Shown here: positions 9,360-19,290 of the stretch, in pieces
Numbering within the stretch: position 1 is the first letter of the stretch
Layout of the letters: each line of letters begins with the position of its first letter
Assembly (NCBI RefSeq): GCF_002355335.1
Contig: NZ_AP014946.1
Coordinates: 1,937,501 to 2,001,500 of the forward strand
Direction: 5' to 3'
Origin: Variibacter gotjawalensis
Lineage (GTDB): Bacteria; Pseudomonadota; Alphaproteobacteria; Rhizobiales; Xanthobacteraceae
Length of the DNA stretch: 64,000 nucleotides
Position numbers and translations under genes: made by a program
Notes under the pieces: generated by a model
Database searches by the model: none
What the model was told of the DNA's origin: nothing
What the model saw: only the letters and a program-made list of their open reading frames with translations

Positions 9360-9382
9360 AGGTCCCTCACGGGGCCTTTTTT
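9360..9382 (+). terminator. Attenuator terminator ahead of ilvI
   Basis: Stem GGTCCC (9361-9366) with GGGGCC (9371-9376), loop TCAC, followed by TTTTTT. It sits about 30 nt before the ilvI start and after the leader peptide, which is the position of an intrinsic attenuator. Confidence 0.8.
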
Positions 9383-9412
9383 ATTGTCCGAAATGACCCG
9401 AGAGCTAACCCG

Positions 9413-11236
9413 ATGAGCACCAAAGCAAAAGCCAAGACGCCGAAGGCCGCGAAGGCCGAAGCACCTCAGGAGACCGGCCCGCGCCAGATGACCGGCGCCG
9501 AGATGGTCGTACAAGCGATGGTTGATCAAGGGGTAGGCCACATCTTCGGGTATCCGGGCGGCGCTGTGCTGCCGATTTACGACGCCATCTTCCAGCAGAA
9601 AAAGCTCAAGCACGTGCTGGTCCGCCACGAGCAGGGCGCGGCGCATGCGGCCGAAGGCTATGCCCGTTCGACGGGTAAAGTCGGCGCAGTCCTGGTGACC
9701 TCGGGTCCCGGCGCGACGAATGCCGTGACGGGTCTCACCGACGCGCTGATGGATTCGATTCCGATGGTCTGCATCACGGGTCAGGTGCCGACGCATCTCA
9801 TCGGCAACGACGCGTTTCAGGAAGCCGACACGGTCGGCATCACGCGTCCCTGCACCAAGCACAACTACCTCGTGAAGAATATCGCGGATCTGGCGCGCAT
9901 CCTGCACGAAGCGTTCTACGTTGCAGGCAACGGCCGCCCGGGTCCGGTCGTCATCGACATCCCGAAAGACATTCAGTTCGCGACCGGCACTTATACGGGT
10001 CCGTCGAATGTCGCGCACAAGACCTACAAGCCGCGCCTCGACGGCGACCCGATGCGCATCAAGGAAGCCGTCGCGCTGATGGCCACCGCGCGCCGGCCGA
10101 TCTTCTACACGGGTGGCGGCGTCATCAACTCGGGCCCGGCGGCGAGCCGCTTGCTACGCGAGCTCGTGCGCCTGACAGGCTTCCCGATCACCTCGACGCT
10201 GATGGGCCTCGGCGCTTATCCGGCGTCCGACAAACAGTGGCTCGGCATGCTCGGCATGCACGGCACCTACGAAGCGAACTGGGCGATGCATGACTGCGAC
10301 GTCATGATCAACATCGGTGCGCGTTTCGACGACCGCATCACGGGTCGCCTGGACGCCTTCTCGCCGGGCTCGCGGAAGATCCACGTCGATATCGATCCGT
10401 CGTCGATCAACAAGACCATCAAGGTCGACGTGCCGATCATCGGCGATTGCGCGCATGTGCTCGCCGAGATGGTCGACGCCTGGAAGGCGACAAAGCAGAA
10501 GACCGACAAGGCGACGATCGGCACATGGTGGAAACAGATCGAAACCTGGCGCCGCCGCGACTGCCTCGCGTATCGCCAGTCGAAAGACATCATCAAGCCG
10601 CAGTACGCCGTTGAGCGCCTCTACGAACTGACGAAGGATCGCGACACTTACATCACGACCGAAGTCGGTCAGCATCAGATGTGGGCCGCGCAGTTTTACA
10701 AGTTCGAAGAGCCGAAACGTTGGATGACGTCCGGCGGTCTCGGCACGATGGGCTACGGCTTGCCGGCCGCGGTCGGCGTGCAGATGGCGCATCCGAAGGC
10801 CCTGGTGATCGACATTGCGGGCGAAGCCTCCGTGCTGATGAATATGCAGGAGATGTCGACGGCGGCGCAGTATCGCCTGCCGATCAAGATCTTCATCCTC
10901 AACAATGAATACATGGGCATGGTTCGCCAGTGGCAGGAGCTGCTGCACGGCGGCCGTTATTCGGAGAGCTACTCGGAAGCCTTGCCGGATTTCGTGAAGC
11001 TCGCCGAGGCCTATCACGCGGTCGGAATTCGCTGCTCCAATCCGGCCGATCTCGATGATGCGATCAAGGAAATGATCAACGTCGACAAGCCGGTCATCTT
11101 CGACTGCCTCGTCGACAAGATGGAAAACTGCTTCCCGATGATTCCATCGGGCCGAGCGCACAACGAAATGATCCTGGGTGACGCCGCGCAAAATCTCGAT
11201 GAGGCGATCACCGAGGAAGGCAAAACGCTGGTGTGA
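9413..11236 (+). CDS. ilvI: Acetolactate synthase large subunit
   Basis: 607-aa ThDP- and FAD-dependent enzyme making acetolactate or acetohydroxybutyrate, the first common step of valine, leucine and isoleucine synthesis. The N-terminal VRHEQGAAHAAEGYARSTG holds the catalytic Glu. SGPGATN and the C-terminal LPIKIFILNNEYMGMVRQW are typical. The ThDP/Mg motif reads AGEASVLMNMQEM, with Glu471 where the family nearly always has Asp. An extra about 25-residue Lys/Ala-rich N-terminus precedes the domain. An attenuator lies upstream. The next gene overlaps or abuts its TGA stop. Confidence 0.95.
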   Translation: MSTKAKAKTPKAAKAEAPQETGPRQMTGAEMVVQAMVDQGVGHIFGYPGGAVLPIYDAIFQQKKLKHVLVRHEQGAAHAAEGYARSTGKVGAVLVTSGPGATNAVTGLTDALMDSIPMVCITGQVPTHLIGNDAFQEADTVGITRPCTKHNYLVKNIADLARILHEAFYVAGNGRPGPVVIDIPKDIQFATGTYTGPSNVAHKTYKPRLDGDPMRIKEAVALMATARRPIFYTGGGVINSGPAASRLLRELVRLTGFPITSTLMGLGAYPASDKQWLGMLGMHGTYEANWAMHDCDVMINIGARFDDRITGRLDAFSPGSRKIHVDIDPSSINKTIKVDVPIIGDCAHVLAEMVDAWKATKQKTDKATIGTWWKQIETWRRRDCLAYRQSKDIIKPQYAVERLYELTKDRDTYITTEVGQHQMWAAQFYKFEEPKRWMTSGGLGTMGYGLPAAVGVQMAHPKALVIDIAGEASVLMNMQEMSTAAQYRLPIKIFILNNEYMGMVRQWQELLHGGRYSESYSEALPDFVKLAEAYHAVGIRCSNPADLDDAIKEMINVDKPVIFDCLVDKMENCFPMIPSGRAHNEMILGDAAQNLDEAITEEGKTLV

Positions 11237-11238
11237 GC

Positions 11239-11718
11239 ATGATCGAACGTAAGATTCTCGGTACACTCGTGACGGCCGTCGCTCTCGTAGCGGCTGTTGC
11301 AACGGCTTCGGCGCAAGACAAAAAGGTCGTCGACAACGTCGTCTCGGCTGCGCGTAAACTTGCAGAGACGGAAAAGGCGAAGGGCCTTGGCTCAGCTTTC
11401 GGCGAGATGCGTGCGTGCTACGAGCGAGAACTGCAGTTCTCGCATGTCTTCACGCCGCCGCTTCAGGTTTGCGTTGCGCAGGACATGATCGTCTCGCGCG
11501 TCGTCGCCGAGTTCAGCAAGACCATGACGGCGGACGCGCGAAAGGCGAATGAGTTGCCGGAAGCTGAAGTCGCCATTAGCGCGATGCAGGAGCGCATCGT
11601 CGGCACCTTCCAGCGTATTCGCCTCTCGCCCGAAGAGGCAAAAACCTTCACCGAAATCGTTCGCGTCCAAGGCATGGATGCATACGGGCGAGCCCGTTAT
11701 CCCGAACGCTATAAGTAG
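11239..11718 (+). CDS. Predicted secreted protein of unknown function
   Basis: A 159-residue protein with a clear signal peptide (IERKILGTLVTAVALVAAV, cleavage near ASAQD). The mature part is mostly helical, with two Cys residues (in RACYERE and LQVCVAQD) that could form a disulfide. No family recognised. I chose the ATG at 11239; a GTG at 11233 overlapping the ilvI stop is also possible. It sits between the two acetolactate synthase subunit genes, with 13 nt to ilvH, so it is almost certainly in the ilv transcript. Confidence 0.75.
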   Translation: MIERKILGTLVTAVALVAAVATASAQDKKVVDNVVSAARKLAETEKAKGLGSAFGEMRACYERELQFSHVFTPPLQVCVAQDMIVSRVVAEFSKTMTADARKANELPEAEVAISAMQERIVGTFQRIRLSPEEAKTFTEIVRVQGMDAYGRARYPERYK

Positions 11719-11731
11719 ACGGAACCAGACA

Positions 11732-12268
11732 GTGAACATCTCGCATTATCAAACCGCGACCGTCACCGAGAAGATCGAGCGGCACACATTGTCTGTTCTG
11801 GTCGATAACGAACCGGGTGTACTCGCCCGCGTCATCGGTCTCTTTTCAGGGCGCGGTTACAACATCGATTCGCTGACCGTTTCCGAGACCGAGCACGAGA
11901 AGCATCTATCGCGCATCACGGTCGTTACCACCGGAACGCCGATGGTGATCGAGCAGATCAAGAACCAGCTCGATCGTCTCGTCCCGGTGCATCGCGTCGT
12001 CGATCACACCGTGCAAGGTTCGTCGATCGAGCGCGAGCTCGCGATGGTGAAGGTGCGCGGGCAGGGCGACGATCGCGTCGAGGCGCTGCGTCTCGCCGAC
12101 GCATTCCGTGCGCGTGTGATCGATGCGAAGACCGAGAGCTTCGTGTTCGAGATTACGGGCGGCACCGAGAAGGTCGAGACCTTCATCAATCTCATGCTGC
12201 CGCTCGGCCTCGTCGAAGTGTCACGCACGGGCGTCGCGGCGATCAGCCGCGGCCCGGAGCCGATGTAA
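11732..12268 (+). CDS. ilvH: Acetolactate synthase small (regulatory) subunit
   Basis: 178-aa regulatory subunit that activates the catalytic subunit and gives valine feedback inhibition. The N-terminal ACT domain starts HTLSVLVDNEPGVLARVIGL and continues RGYNIDSLTV; the C-terminal domain includes ERELAMVKV and FEITGGTEKVETFINLM. The start is a GTG at 11732; a longer frame back to 11549 runs over the preceding gene. IlvI and IlvH together form the holoenzyme. Confidence 0.94.
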   Translation: MNISHYQTATVTEKIERHTLSVLVDNEPGVLARVIGLFSGRGYNIDSLTVSETEHEKHLSRITVVTTGTPMVIEQIKNQLDRLVPVHRVVDHTVQGSSIERELAMVKVRGQGDDRVEALRLADAFRARVIDAKTESFVFEITGGTEKVETFINLMLPLGLVEVSRTGVAAISRGPEPM

Positions 12269-12294
12269 GAACCGCCGACCCAACGGGGCATCTT

Positions 12295-12852
12295 ATGCGA
12301 ATTCAGTTGGCTACCGTTTTGGCGCTCGGCCTTGCCGTGCCGGCATCGGCGCAGACGGCGGCTCCGCCCGCCGCCAAGCCACCCATGGCAACATCCCAAG
12401 CCGCCAAGCCGACGCAACCCACAGTTGCGTGGACGTACGGTCAGCATCCACTGTGGGGCATGTCGGCCTGGGTCACAGCGGGCGACCATAGCGTCGGCAT
12501 GCGCTGCCTGCCACCGAGCAACCAGCCAGGGCCGGTTTTTGCGATGCTATTCACACCGGGCCTCGTGCAGACGACGCCGAACGGCGCCTCGATCAACTAC
12601 AAGCTCACCGGGACGCGCGGCGAGGGCGGCTACACGGTCGACAAGAAGAGCGGTTACTTCGAGGGCGAGGGCTCGACCTGCGGGCTCAGCGTCCACGAGA
12701 TGCTCAAGGGCAAGACGCTTGTCCTCGACGATGGCGCGGAAAAGCCTAAGGTTTTGGGCCGCGTTCCGCTGAGCGGTGCAAAGGCCGCAGTGCAAAAACT
12801 CATGGCCGCTTGCCCTGCCATGAAACGCGACTTCGAGAGTTGCGGCGATTGA
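12295..12852 (+). CDS. Predicted secreted protein of unknown function
   Basis: A 185-aa protein with a signal peptide (residues 1-20, ending ASAQ), then an Ala/Pro/Lys-rich linker (about 20-45), then a compact domain of about 140 residues containing four Cys (in MRCLPP, STCGLS, AACPAM and ESCGD) likely to form two disulfides. No family recognised. It lies 26 nt after ilvH in the same direction and may be the last gene of the ilv transcript. It ends 16 nt before the convergent GH16 gene. Confidence 0.7.
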   Translation: MRIQLATVLALGLAVPASAQTAAPPAAKPPMATSQAAKPTQPTVAWTYGQHPLWGMSAWVTAGDHSVGMRCLPPSNQPGPVFAMLFTPGLVQTTPNGASINYKLTGTRGEGGYTVDKKSGYFEGEGSTCGLSVHEMLKGKTLVLDDGAEKPKVLGRVPLSGAKAAVQKLMAACPAMKRDFESCGD

Positions 12853-12868
12853 GTGCCATCTGAGCGAC

Positions 12869-14434
12869 TCACAGAATGAACGCGGCGACCGTCAACGATT
12901 GAATTCCCTGCAGCGCGACTGAAAAGTCTGCAATGCCGTCGCCGTTCACGTCGCCTTCGACGATCGTCATGCCGTTGCTCGTGCCGTAGCGCAATTGACC
13001 GGCTGCGCGCGAGAAAGCCGATGTGCCGATGAATGCAAACGCCTGGTTCCCCGCCACGAGCGTGTTTGCATCGATGCCGCTGAGCGCGAGAATGTCATTC
13101 TCCGTGCGCGAGAAATCGGTGATGAAGTCGCGCGTCGCAGCCGTCACTCCGCTGTCGCCGATAACGTCGAACTGAAAGCGGTCCGCACCTGCGCCGCCAG
13201 TCATCGTGTCGACGCCGAGGCCGCCGATCAGCGTGTCGTTCTGATCGCCGCCTAGCAGCCGGTCGTTGCCAGCCAAACCGAAAAGTTTGTCGGCCCCGCT
13301 GAGCCCGCTCAAAGTGTTGGCGCCGGCATCGCCGTAGAGTTCATTGGCGAGCGCGTTGCCAGTGCCGCTGGTCGAAAGGTCGCCAGACAATGTGAGTTTC
13401 TCGACGTTGTCCGGCAGCGTGAACGAAACGGAGCTGCGAACCGTATCGTAGCCTTCGCCAACGGCTTCGCTGACACGGTCGCCAATATCGTCGACGTAGA
13501 AGATGTCATCGCCGGCGCCACCGATCATCCAGTCGGCGCCGAGACCGCCCGTCAGAATGTCGTTGCCGGCGCCGCCGTCGAGCGTGTCATTGCCGGCAAG
13601 ACCATTCAACGCGTCGTTGCCCGCAAGGCCAGTGATCATATCCGCGGCGGCCGTTCCCTTCAGGTTGTCGTTGCCGCTGGTGCCGACGATACCGCCCTGC
13701 GGCGGTGGATCAGTCGGCTGCGTCGTCGTCTGGTAGACGTGAACGTAGTCGACGTACATGTATGACGGGTTGGGGGTTTGATTGATCGGGAACCCGCCGC
13801 CCAGCGCGAGATCAAGCAAGATATACATCGGCTGCTTGTGCGACTCGGGCGTTGCGGTGCGCCAGACTTCCTGACCATCGAAGTAGAAGATCGTCGATGT
13901 CGGTGTGACGTTGACGCCGTAGTCGTGAAAGCCGGACGTCATCACGTTGGCGCCGACAATATGCTGTTTTGCCACGCTTGCGCTTGGCTGACTGCCGTCA
14001 CGATACCAGGTGTGCACGGCCGACGAATAACGATCGCCGAGCGCCGAACCATGTTGCTCCATCACGTCGATCTCGGCGGTGAATTGCGAGCGATCGAGAC
14101 CAATCAACCAAAATGCCGGCCAGACCCCGGCGCCGCTCGGTAGCTGCGCACGCATCTCGAAGTAACCGTATTGCTGCGAAAAGCCGTGCCCTTGCGCGTC
14201 GACCGAAGCGAGCAGGCCGGATTGCCACTGACCGCTGCTTTTACTCGCTTCGATGCGGAGTACGCCGTTGGTCACCGTAAACGGAAAGCCGTTGGCGGGA
14301 TCGGCAAACGTCGCGTCGCCGAAATCTCCGTTCCACGGCGTGTGCGCGATCCAGCGCGTGCCGGGGCCCCACGCCGAGACGCTGAGCTCGTTGAACTCTT
14401 CGGTGAATGTGGCCGTATATCCGGACGGAACCAT
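12869..14434 (-). CDS. Secreted GH16 glycoside hydrolase with RTX calcium-binding repeats
   Basis: 521-aa beta-glucanase-type enzyme. The N-terminal half (about 8-235) is a GH16 domain with the catalytic signature EIDVMEQHG, giving nucleophile Glu121, Asp123 and acid/base Glu126. After a Thr/Pro/Gln linker (about 232-248) come Asp/Gly-rich nonapeptide repeats (GGAGND, GGLGAD, GGAGDD; about 250-420), then a serralysin-like C-terminal domain. There is no N-terminal signal peptide, which fits type I secretion through a C-terminal signal, as in rhizobial exopolysaccharide glycanases of the ExsH/PlyA kind. No type I secretion gene is adjacent. Substrate (succinoglycan-like or laminarin-like glucan) is not determined. 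Confidence 0.88.
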   Translation of the reverse strand: MVPSGYTATFTEEFNELSVSAWGPGTRWIAHTPWNGDFGDATFADPANGFPFTVTNGVLRIEASKSSGQWQSGLLASVDAQGHGFSQQYGYFEMRAQLPSGAGVWPAFWLIGLDRSQFTAEIDVMEQHGSALGDRYSSAVHTWYRDGSQPSASVAKQHIVGANVMTSGFHDYGVNVTPTSTIFYFDGQEVWRTATPESHKQPMYILLDLALGGGFPINQTPNPSYMYVDYVHVYQTTTQPTDPPPQGGIVGTSGNDNLKGTAAADMITGLAGNDALNGLAGNDTLDGGAGNDILTGGLGADWMIGGAGDDIFYVDDIGDRVSEAVGEGYDTVRSSVSFTLPDNVEKLTLSGDLSTSGTGNALANELYGDAGANTLSGLSGADKLFGLAGNDRLLGGDQNDTLIGGLGVDTMTGGAGADRFQFDVIGDSGVTAATRDFITDFSRTENDILALSGIDANTLVAGNQAFAFIGTSAFSRAAGQLRYGTSNGMTIVEGDVNGDGIADFSVALQGIQSLTVAAFIL

Positions 14435-15854
<1,420 letters not shown>

Positions 15855-15878
15855 GAGCGCTTATCGCTCCGAAGAAAA

Positions 15879-15905
15879 GGGCCGCTTCGTGCGGCCCTTT
15901 TTTTT
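15879..15905 (+). terminator. Intrinsic terminator of ilvC
   Basis: Perfect stem GGGCCGC (15879-15885) with GCGGCCC (15891-15897), loop TTCGT, followed by a run of eight or more T and preceded by A residues that extend the stem. Confidence 0.92.
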
Positions 15906-15968
15906 GGCCGGGATGGACGACGGTATCGTCTTGCGCCATCGTTGCTAGTCTTCCATACGGCGCGTCAC

Positions 15969-17615
15969 ATGCACACAGCCGAACTCGTCCTACAGCTTCT
16001 CTTTGCCGTCGCCGTGTCGGGCTTGCTCGTCCGCCTGACGCGCATCCCGGCGCCGTTCGTGCAAATCGCGCTGGGTGCGGCTTTGGCTTGGCCTCAGCTT
16101 GGCGGCATCCACGTGATGCTCGACCCAGAGCTTTTCCTGCTGCTGTTCATTCCGCCGCTGCTGTTCATCGATGGTTTGAACGCGCCGAAGCGCGAGTTGC
16201 GCGAGCTTTGGCTGCCGATAGGGTCGCTGGCTTTCGGTCTCGTCTTTTTCACGATCGCAGTTGTCGGGCCGCTGTTGCATTGGCTCATCCCGGCGCTGCC
16301 GCTGCCTGTCGCTTACGCGCTCGCGGCAGTGCTTTCGCCGACGGATGCGGTCGCGGTCTCGTCGCTGATCGACCGCGCGAAGATGCCGCCGCGCCTCATG
16401 CATTTGCTGGAAGGCGAGGCGCTGCTCAACGATGCGTCCGGTCTCGTTGTCTTTCGCTTTGCAATCGCGGCGGCGCTCACCGGCACCTTCGTCCTAAAGT
16501 CCACTTACGGGCCGTTTGTTCTGGTCGCAGCCGGTGGCGCGCTTGCGGGACTCGTGACGCTGGTCGTTCTGGCTCAGGCGCAGCGTTTCTTGGCGAAGCT
16601 CGGCGACATCGCACCGGAAGTGCAGGTGTTGGTCAATCTCTTGCTGCCGTTCGCGGCCTACATCGTGGCAGAGCAATTCCACGCGTCCGGCATCATCGCG
16701 GCCGTGACAGCGGGACTGCTGTTCCGCTGGTCCGGGATGTACAAGCACATCGGTCTGGCGGCTGGAATTCAAAGCAACATCGTCTCCGGGACGATCGCTT
16801 TTGTCTTCAACGGCATGGTGTTTCTGCTGCTCGGCTTGCAACTGCCGGACATCATCCGGAAGGTGCCGCCCGAAATTGCGTCGCGGCATGCATGGCTTGA
16901 GCCGCTCGCCGTGATCGTCGCGCTGACGATCGGCCTCCTCATCGTTCGTTTTGTCTTCGTCATGGGCAATGCAAAAATCCGCTACATCGCAGTGCGGCTG
17001 CGAGGACGGGTCGCAAGCCGGATGCCGCTGTTTGCGGCATTTGCGCTGTCGATTGGCGGTGTGCGCGGCGCTGTCACGCTCGCCGGCGTGATGTCGATCC
17101 CGCTGCTGCTGCCGAACGGAGCGCCATTTCCGGGACGCGACCTCGCGATCTTCCTCGCCGCCGGTGTCATCATTTGCTCGCTCGTGATCGCGGCTTTGGT
17201 GTTGCCATTCATCACGTCGAAGTTGACGCTGCCGTCGGACAATCCGCTCGAAACCGAGGAGCGTGCGGCTCGCATCGCAGCGGCCTCCGCCGCGATCGCG
17301 ACCATTCAGGAGCGCGCGGGTGGACTCGCAGCGTCTGAGGAATTGGCGACGGCGGCTGCCGAACGCCTGATCGCCAGTTATCGGTTGCGCATCGCAGCCG
17401 CCGAAGACGGCAATGCGCAGCAAGATGAAGCGCGGACATTGTCGCGGTTGGAGGATGATTTGCGTCTCGCCGCGATCGCCTCCGAGCGACTTGCGGTCCG
17501 CGAACTTTTCGTCAAGCGCAAGATCGGCGATGAGACCGTGAACCGTCTCATGAGCGATCTTGCGATGACGGAAGCGACGCTGCGGAAATTCCGCGGCGCC
17601 AATACGAAAGCTTGA
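15969..17615 (+). CDS. Na+/H+ antiporter, CPA1 family
   Basis: 548-aa inner-membrane cation/proton exchanger. Twelve or so hydrophobic segments fill about residues 1-415; LSPTDAVAVSSLI and LEGEALLNDASGLVVF are CPA1 (NhaP-like) signatures, including the Asp pair of the transport site. The C-terminal about 130 residues are a cytosolic Ala/Glu/Arg-rich helical tail. I chose the ATG at 15969; another in-frame ATG at 15942 has no better support. It stands alone after the ilvC terminator and converges on the ppk2 gene with 4 nt between stops. Cation specificity is unknown. Confidence 0.88.
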   Translation: MHTAELVLQLLFAVAVSGLLVRLTRIPAPFVQIALGAALAWPQLGGIHVMLDPELFLLLFIPPLLFIDGLNAPKRELRELWLPIGSLAFGLVFFTIAVVGPLLHWLIPALPLPVAYALAAVLSPTDAVAVSSLIDRAKMPPRLMHLLEGEALLNDASGLVVFRFAIAAALTGTFVLKSTYGPFVLVAAGGALAGLVTLVVLAQAQRFLAKLGDIAPEVQVLVNLLLPFAAYIVAEQFHASGIIAAVTAGLLFRWSGMYKHIGLAAGIQSNIVSGTIAFVFNGMVFLLLGLQLPDIIRKVPPEIASRHAWLEPLAVIVALTIGLLIVRFVFVMGNAKIRYIAVRLRGRVASRMPLFAAFALSIGGVRGAVTLAGVMSIPLLLPNGAPFPGRDLAIFLAAGVIICSLVIAALVLPFITSKLTLPSDNPLETEERAARIAAASAAIATIQERAGGLAASEELATAAAERLIASYRLRIAAAEDGNAQQDEARTLSRLEDDLRLAAIASERLAVRELFVKRKIGDETVNRLMSDLAMTEATLRKFRGANTKA

Positions 17616-17619
17616 GCGG

Positions 17620-18543
17620 CTATTCGTCTTTCTCTTTCTTCTTCTCTTTCTTTTCCTTAAGCGGGCCTTCCGCCATCAGCGCGGCGCGCGCGGCTTTAAG
17701 CTCGGCCAATTGCTCTTTCGGCAATGTCGGGAATTTCGGATCGATCTTTTCCAGTGCATCGAGGATGGCACCCGCCATCACTAACCGCGCAAACCACTTG
17801 CGATCGGCCGGCACGACGTACCAAGGCGCCTCTGGAGTGGCTGTGGAGCGGATCGCGTCTTCATACGCTTCCATGTACTTCGAAAACAGTTTTCGCTCGG
17901 TGACGTCGGCCATGTTGAACTTCCAGTTCTTGGCCGGCTCGTCGATGCGCGAGAGGAAGCGCTTGCGCTGCTCGTCCATCGAAACGTTTAGGAAGATCTT
18001 AATCGGGCGAATGCCGTTGCGCGCGATGTAAGCTTCGAAGCTGCGGATATCTTCGAGGCGATCCTTGTAGATGTTGGGAGTGATCGAGTCTCTCGGCAGC
18101 TTTTGATGTTCGAGAATATTCGGATGGACGCGCGTAATGAGGACTTCTTCGTAATACGAGCGATTGAAGATCCCGATGCGTCCGCGCTCGGGCAGGACGT
18201 TCGTCGTGCGCCACATGAAATCGTGGTCGAGTTCGGTGGAGGTCGGTGCTTTGAACGAATGCACGACGACACCGGCCGGATTGACGCCCGACGTAACAGC
18301 CGCGATTGCGCTGTCTTTGCCAGCCGCGTCCATCGCCTGCACGATAACGAGCAGCGCCGACCGATCGTCGGCGTAGAGCTTCGCCTGAAGATCCGCGATC
18401 TTGCTCACGGTCTCGGCGAGCAACGTGGCGGCGTCTTCCTTTGAAATGTCGACGCCGGCCGTGTCATTGGTTTTGTAATCGGCAAGGCGAAACTTCTTGC
18501 CGTTGGTAACCTTGAAAGAATCGATAACCTTTTTGGAAATCAC
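17620..18543 (-). CDS. ppk2: Polyphosphate kinase 2 family protein
   Basis: 307-aa PPK2-family kinase, which uses polyphosphate to phosphorylate nucleotides or the reverse. The P-loop-like QAMDAAGKDSAIAAVTSG (Walker A), a GRIGIFNRSYYEEVL Walker B region with the catalytic Arg, and the lid module segment EDIRSFEAYI are visible. It resembles the class of shorter PPK2 enzymes acting on AMP/ADP, but class cannot be fixed by eye. The C-terminus is a Lys/Glu-rich tail (KEKKEKKKEKDE). Confidence 0.9.
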   Translation of the reverse strand: MISKKVIDSFKVTNGKKFRLADYKTNDTAGVDISKEDAATLLAETVSKIADLQAKLYADDRSALLVIVQAMDAAGKDSAIAAVTSGVNPAGVVVHSFKAPTSTELDHDFMWRTTNVLPERGRIGIFNRSYYEEVLITRVHPNILEHQKLPRDSITPNIYKDRLEDIRSFEAYIARNGIRPIKIFLNVSMDEQRKRFLSRIDEPAKNWKFNMADVTERKLFSKYMEAYEDAIRSTATPEAPWYVVPADRKWFARLVMAGAILDALEKIDPKFPTLPKEQLAELKAARAALMAEGPLKEKKEKKKEKDE

Positions 18544-18597
18544 TGTGCGCTCCCTATCGCATTACGCGCGGGAGTTTTGCCGGTCGCTTACTGAAAG

Positions 18598-19290
18598 TCA
18601 AAGCCGCTCAACGCTTGCGAAGTAAGCGCGGATGAAATCCGGCATGACGTCGCGGAGGTCGTCCGGACCGCGGACGATATACATATCCGCAAGCTCGGGC
18701 TCGGTTTGCAACGATAGATTGTGACGGATGCGCTCGCGCGCTGCATCCGCCGGTTCATCAAGTTGCATGATCTTGATCAGCGCGATGCGTGGGCCGGCAA
18801 AGATACAGGTCCAGTCGGGAGCCGGCGTGTAGTCGGCGGGGGTGAGGCCCGTTTCTTCATCGATCTCGCGCGTGAGGCTAGCGTTGAGGTCTACGGTTTC
18901 ACCCACGAGGTCGTTCGGATCCGGTGTGCCACTCGGAAAGTAAATATTTCCGGCATTCGCCGTGTGCTCGCCCATGACGCCGAGGAGGTATCCTCCGTCG
19001 CTTCCGCGCAGCGCGCCTTGCGCAAAGCAATTCCACACGGGCGGCGGCGGATTGCCGAAATCACGCCACGCGATGAAGCTTGCGAAGTCAGTCTCAAGAT
19101 ACGCGCCGCGCAGCGTATCGCCGCTGAGATCGTGGCGATGCATCAGCAGCACGCGGCCATTGTACATCGCGGGTTTCTCAGCGCGAAGCTTGGCAAAATG
19201 CGCGTCGATCTCCGCGTGCCGCTCGACCGCGAACGGCCACGGCTGCGGCTCGAAACGAAGATCGAGATGATTGACGCGAGCGACTTTCAC
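18598..19290 (-). CDS. NUDIX hydrolase
   Basis: 230-aa hydrolase of the NUDIX superfamily (nucleoside diphosphate-linked substrates). The core metal-binding helix REIDEETGL is intact near residue 155, but the N-terminal half of the Nudix box (G-x5-E) is degenerate (VGETVDLNASLT). The GTG start at 19290 overlaps the stop of the phzF-like gene by 4 bp (GTGA), so it is translationally coupled; a longer frame to 19626 runs over that gene. Third gene of the pdxY-phzF-NUDIX operon. Substrate unknown. Confidence 0.82.
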   Translation of the reverse strand: MKVARVNHLDLRFEPQPWPFAVERHAEIDAHFAKLRAEKPAMYNGRVLLMHRHDLSGDTLRGAYLETDFASFIAWRDFGNPPPPVWNCFAQGALRGSDGGYLLGVMGEHTANAGNIYFPSGTPDPNDLVGETVDLNASLTREIDEETGLTPADYTPAPDWTCIFAGPRIALIKIMQLDEPADAARERIRHNLSLQTEPELADMYIVRGPDDLRDVMPDFIRAYFASVERL

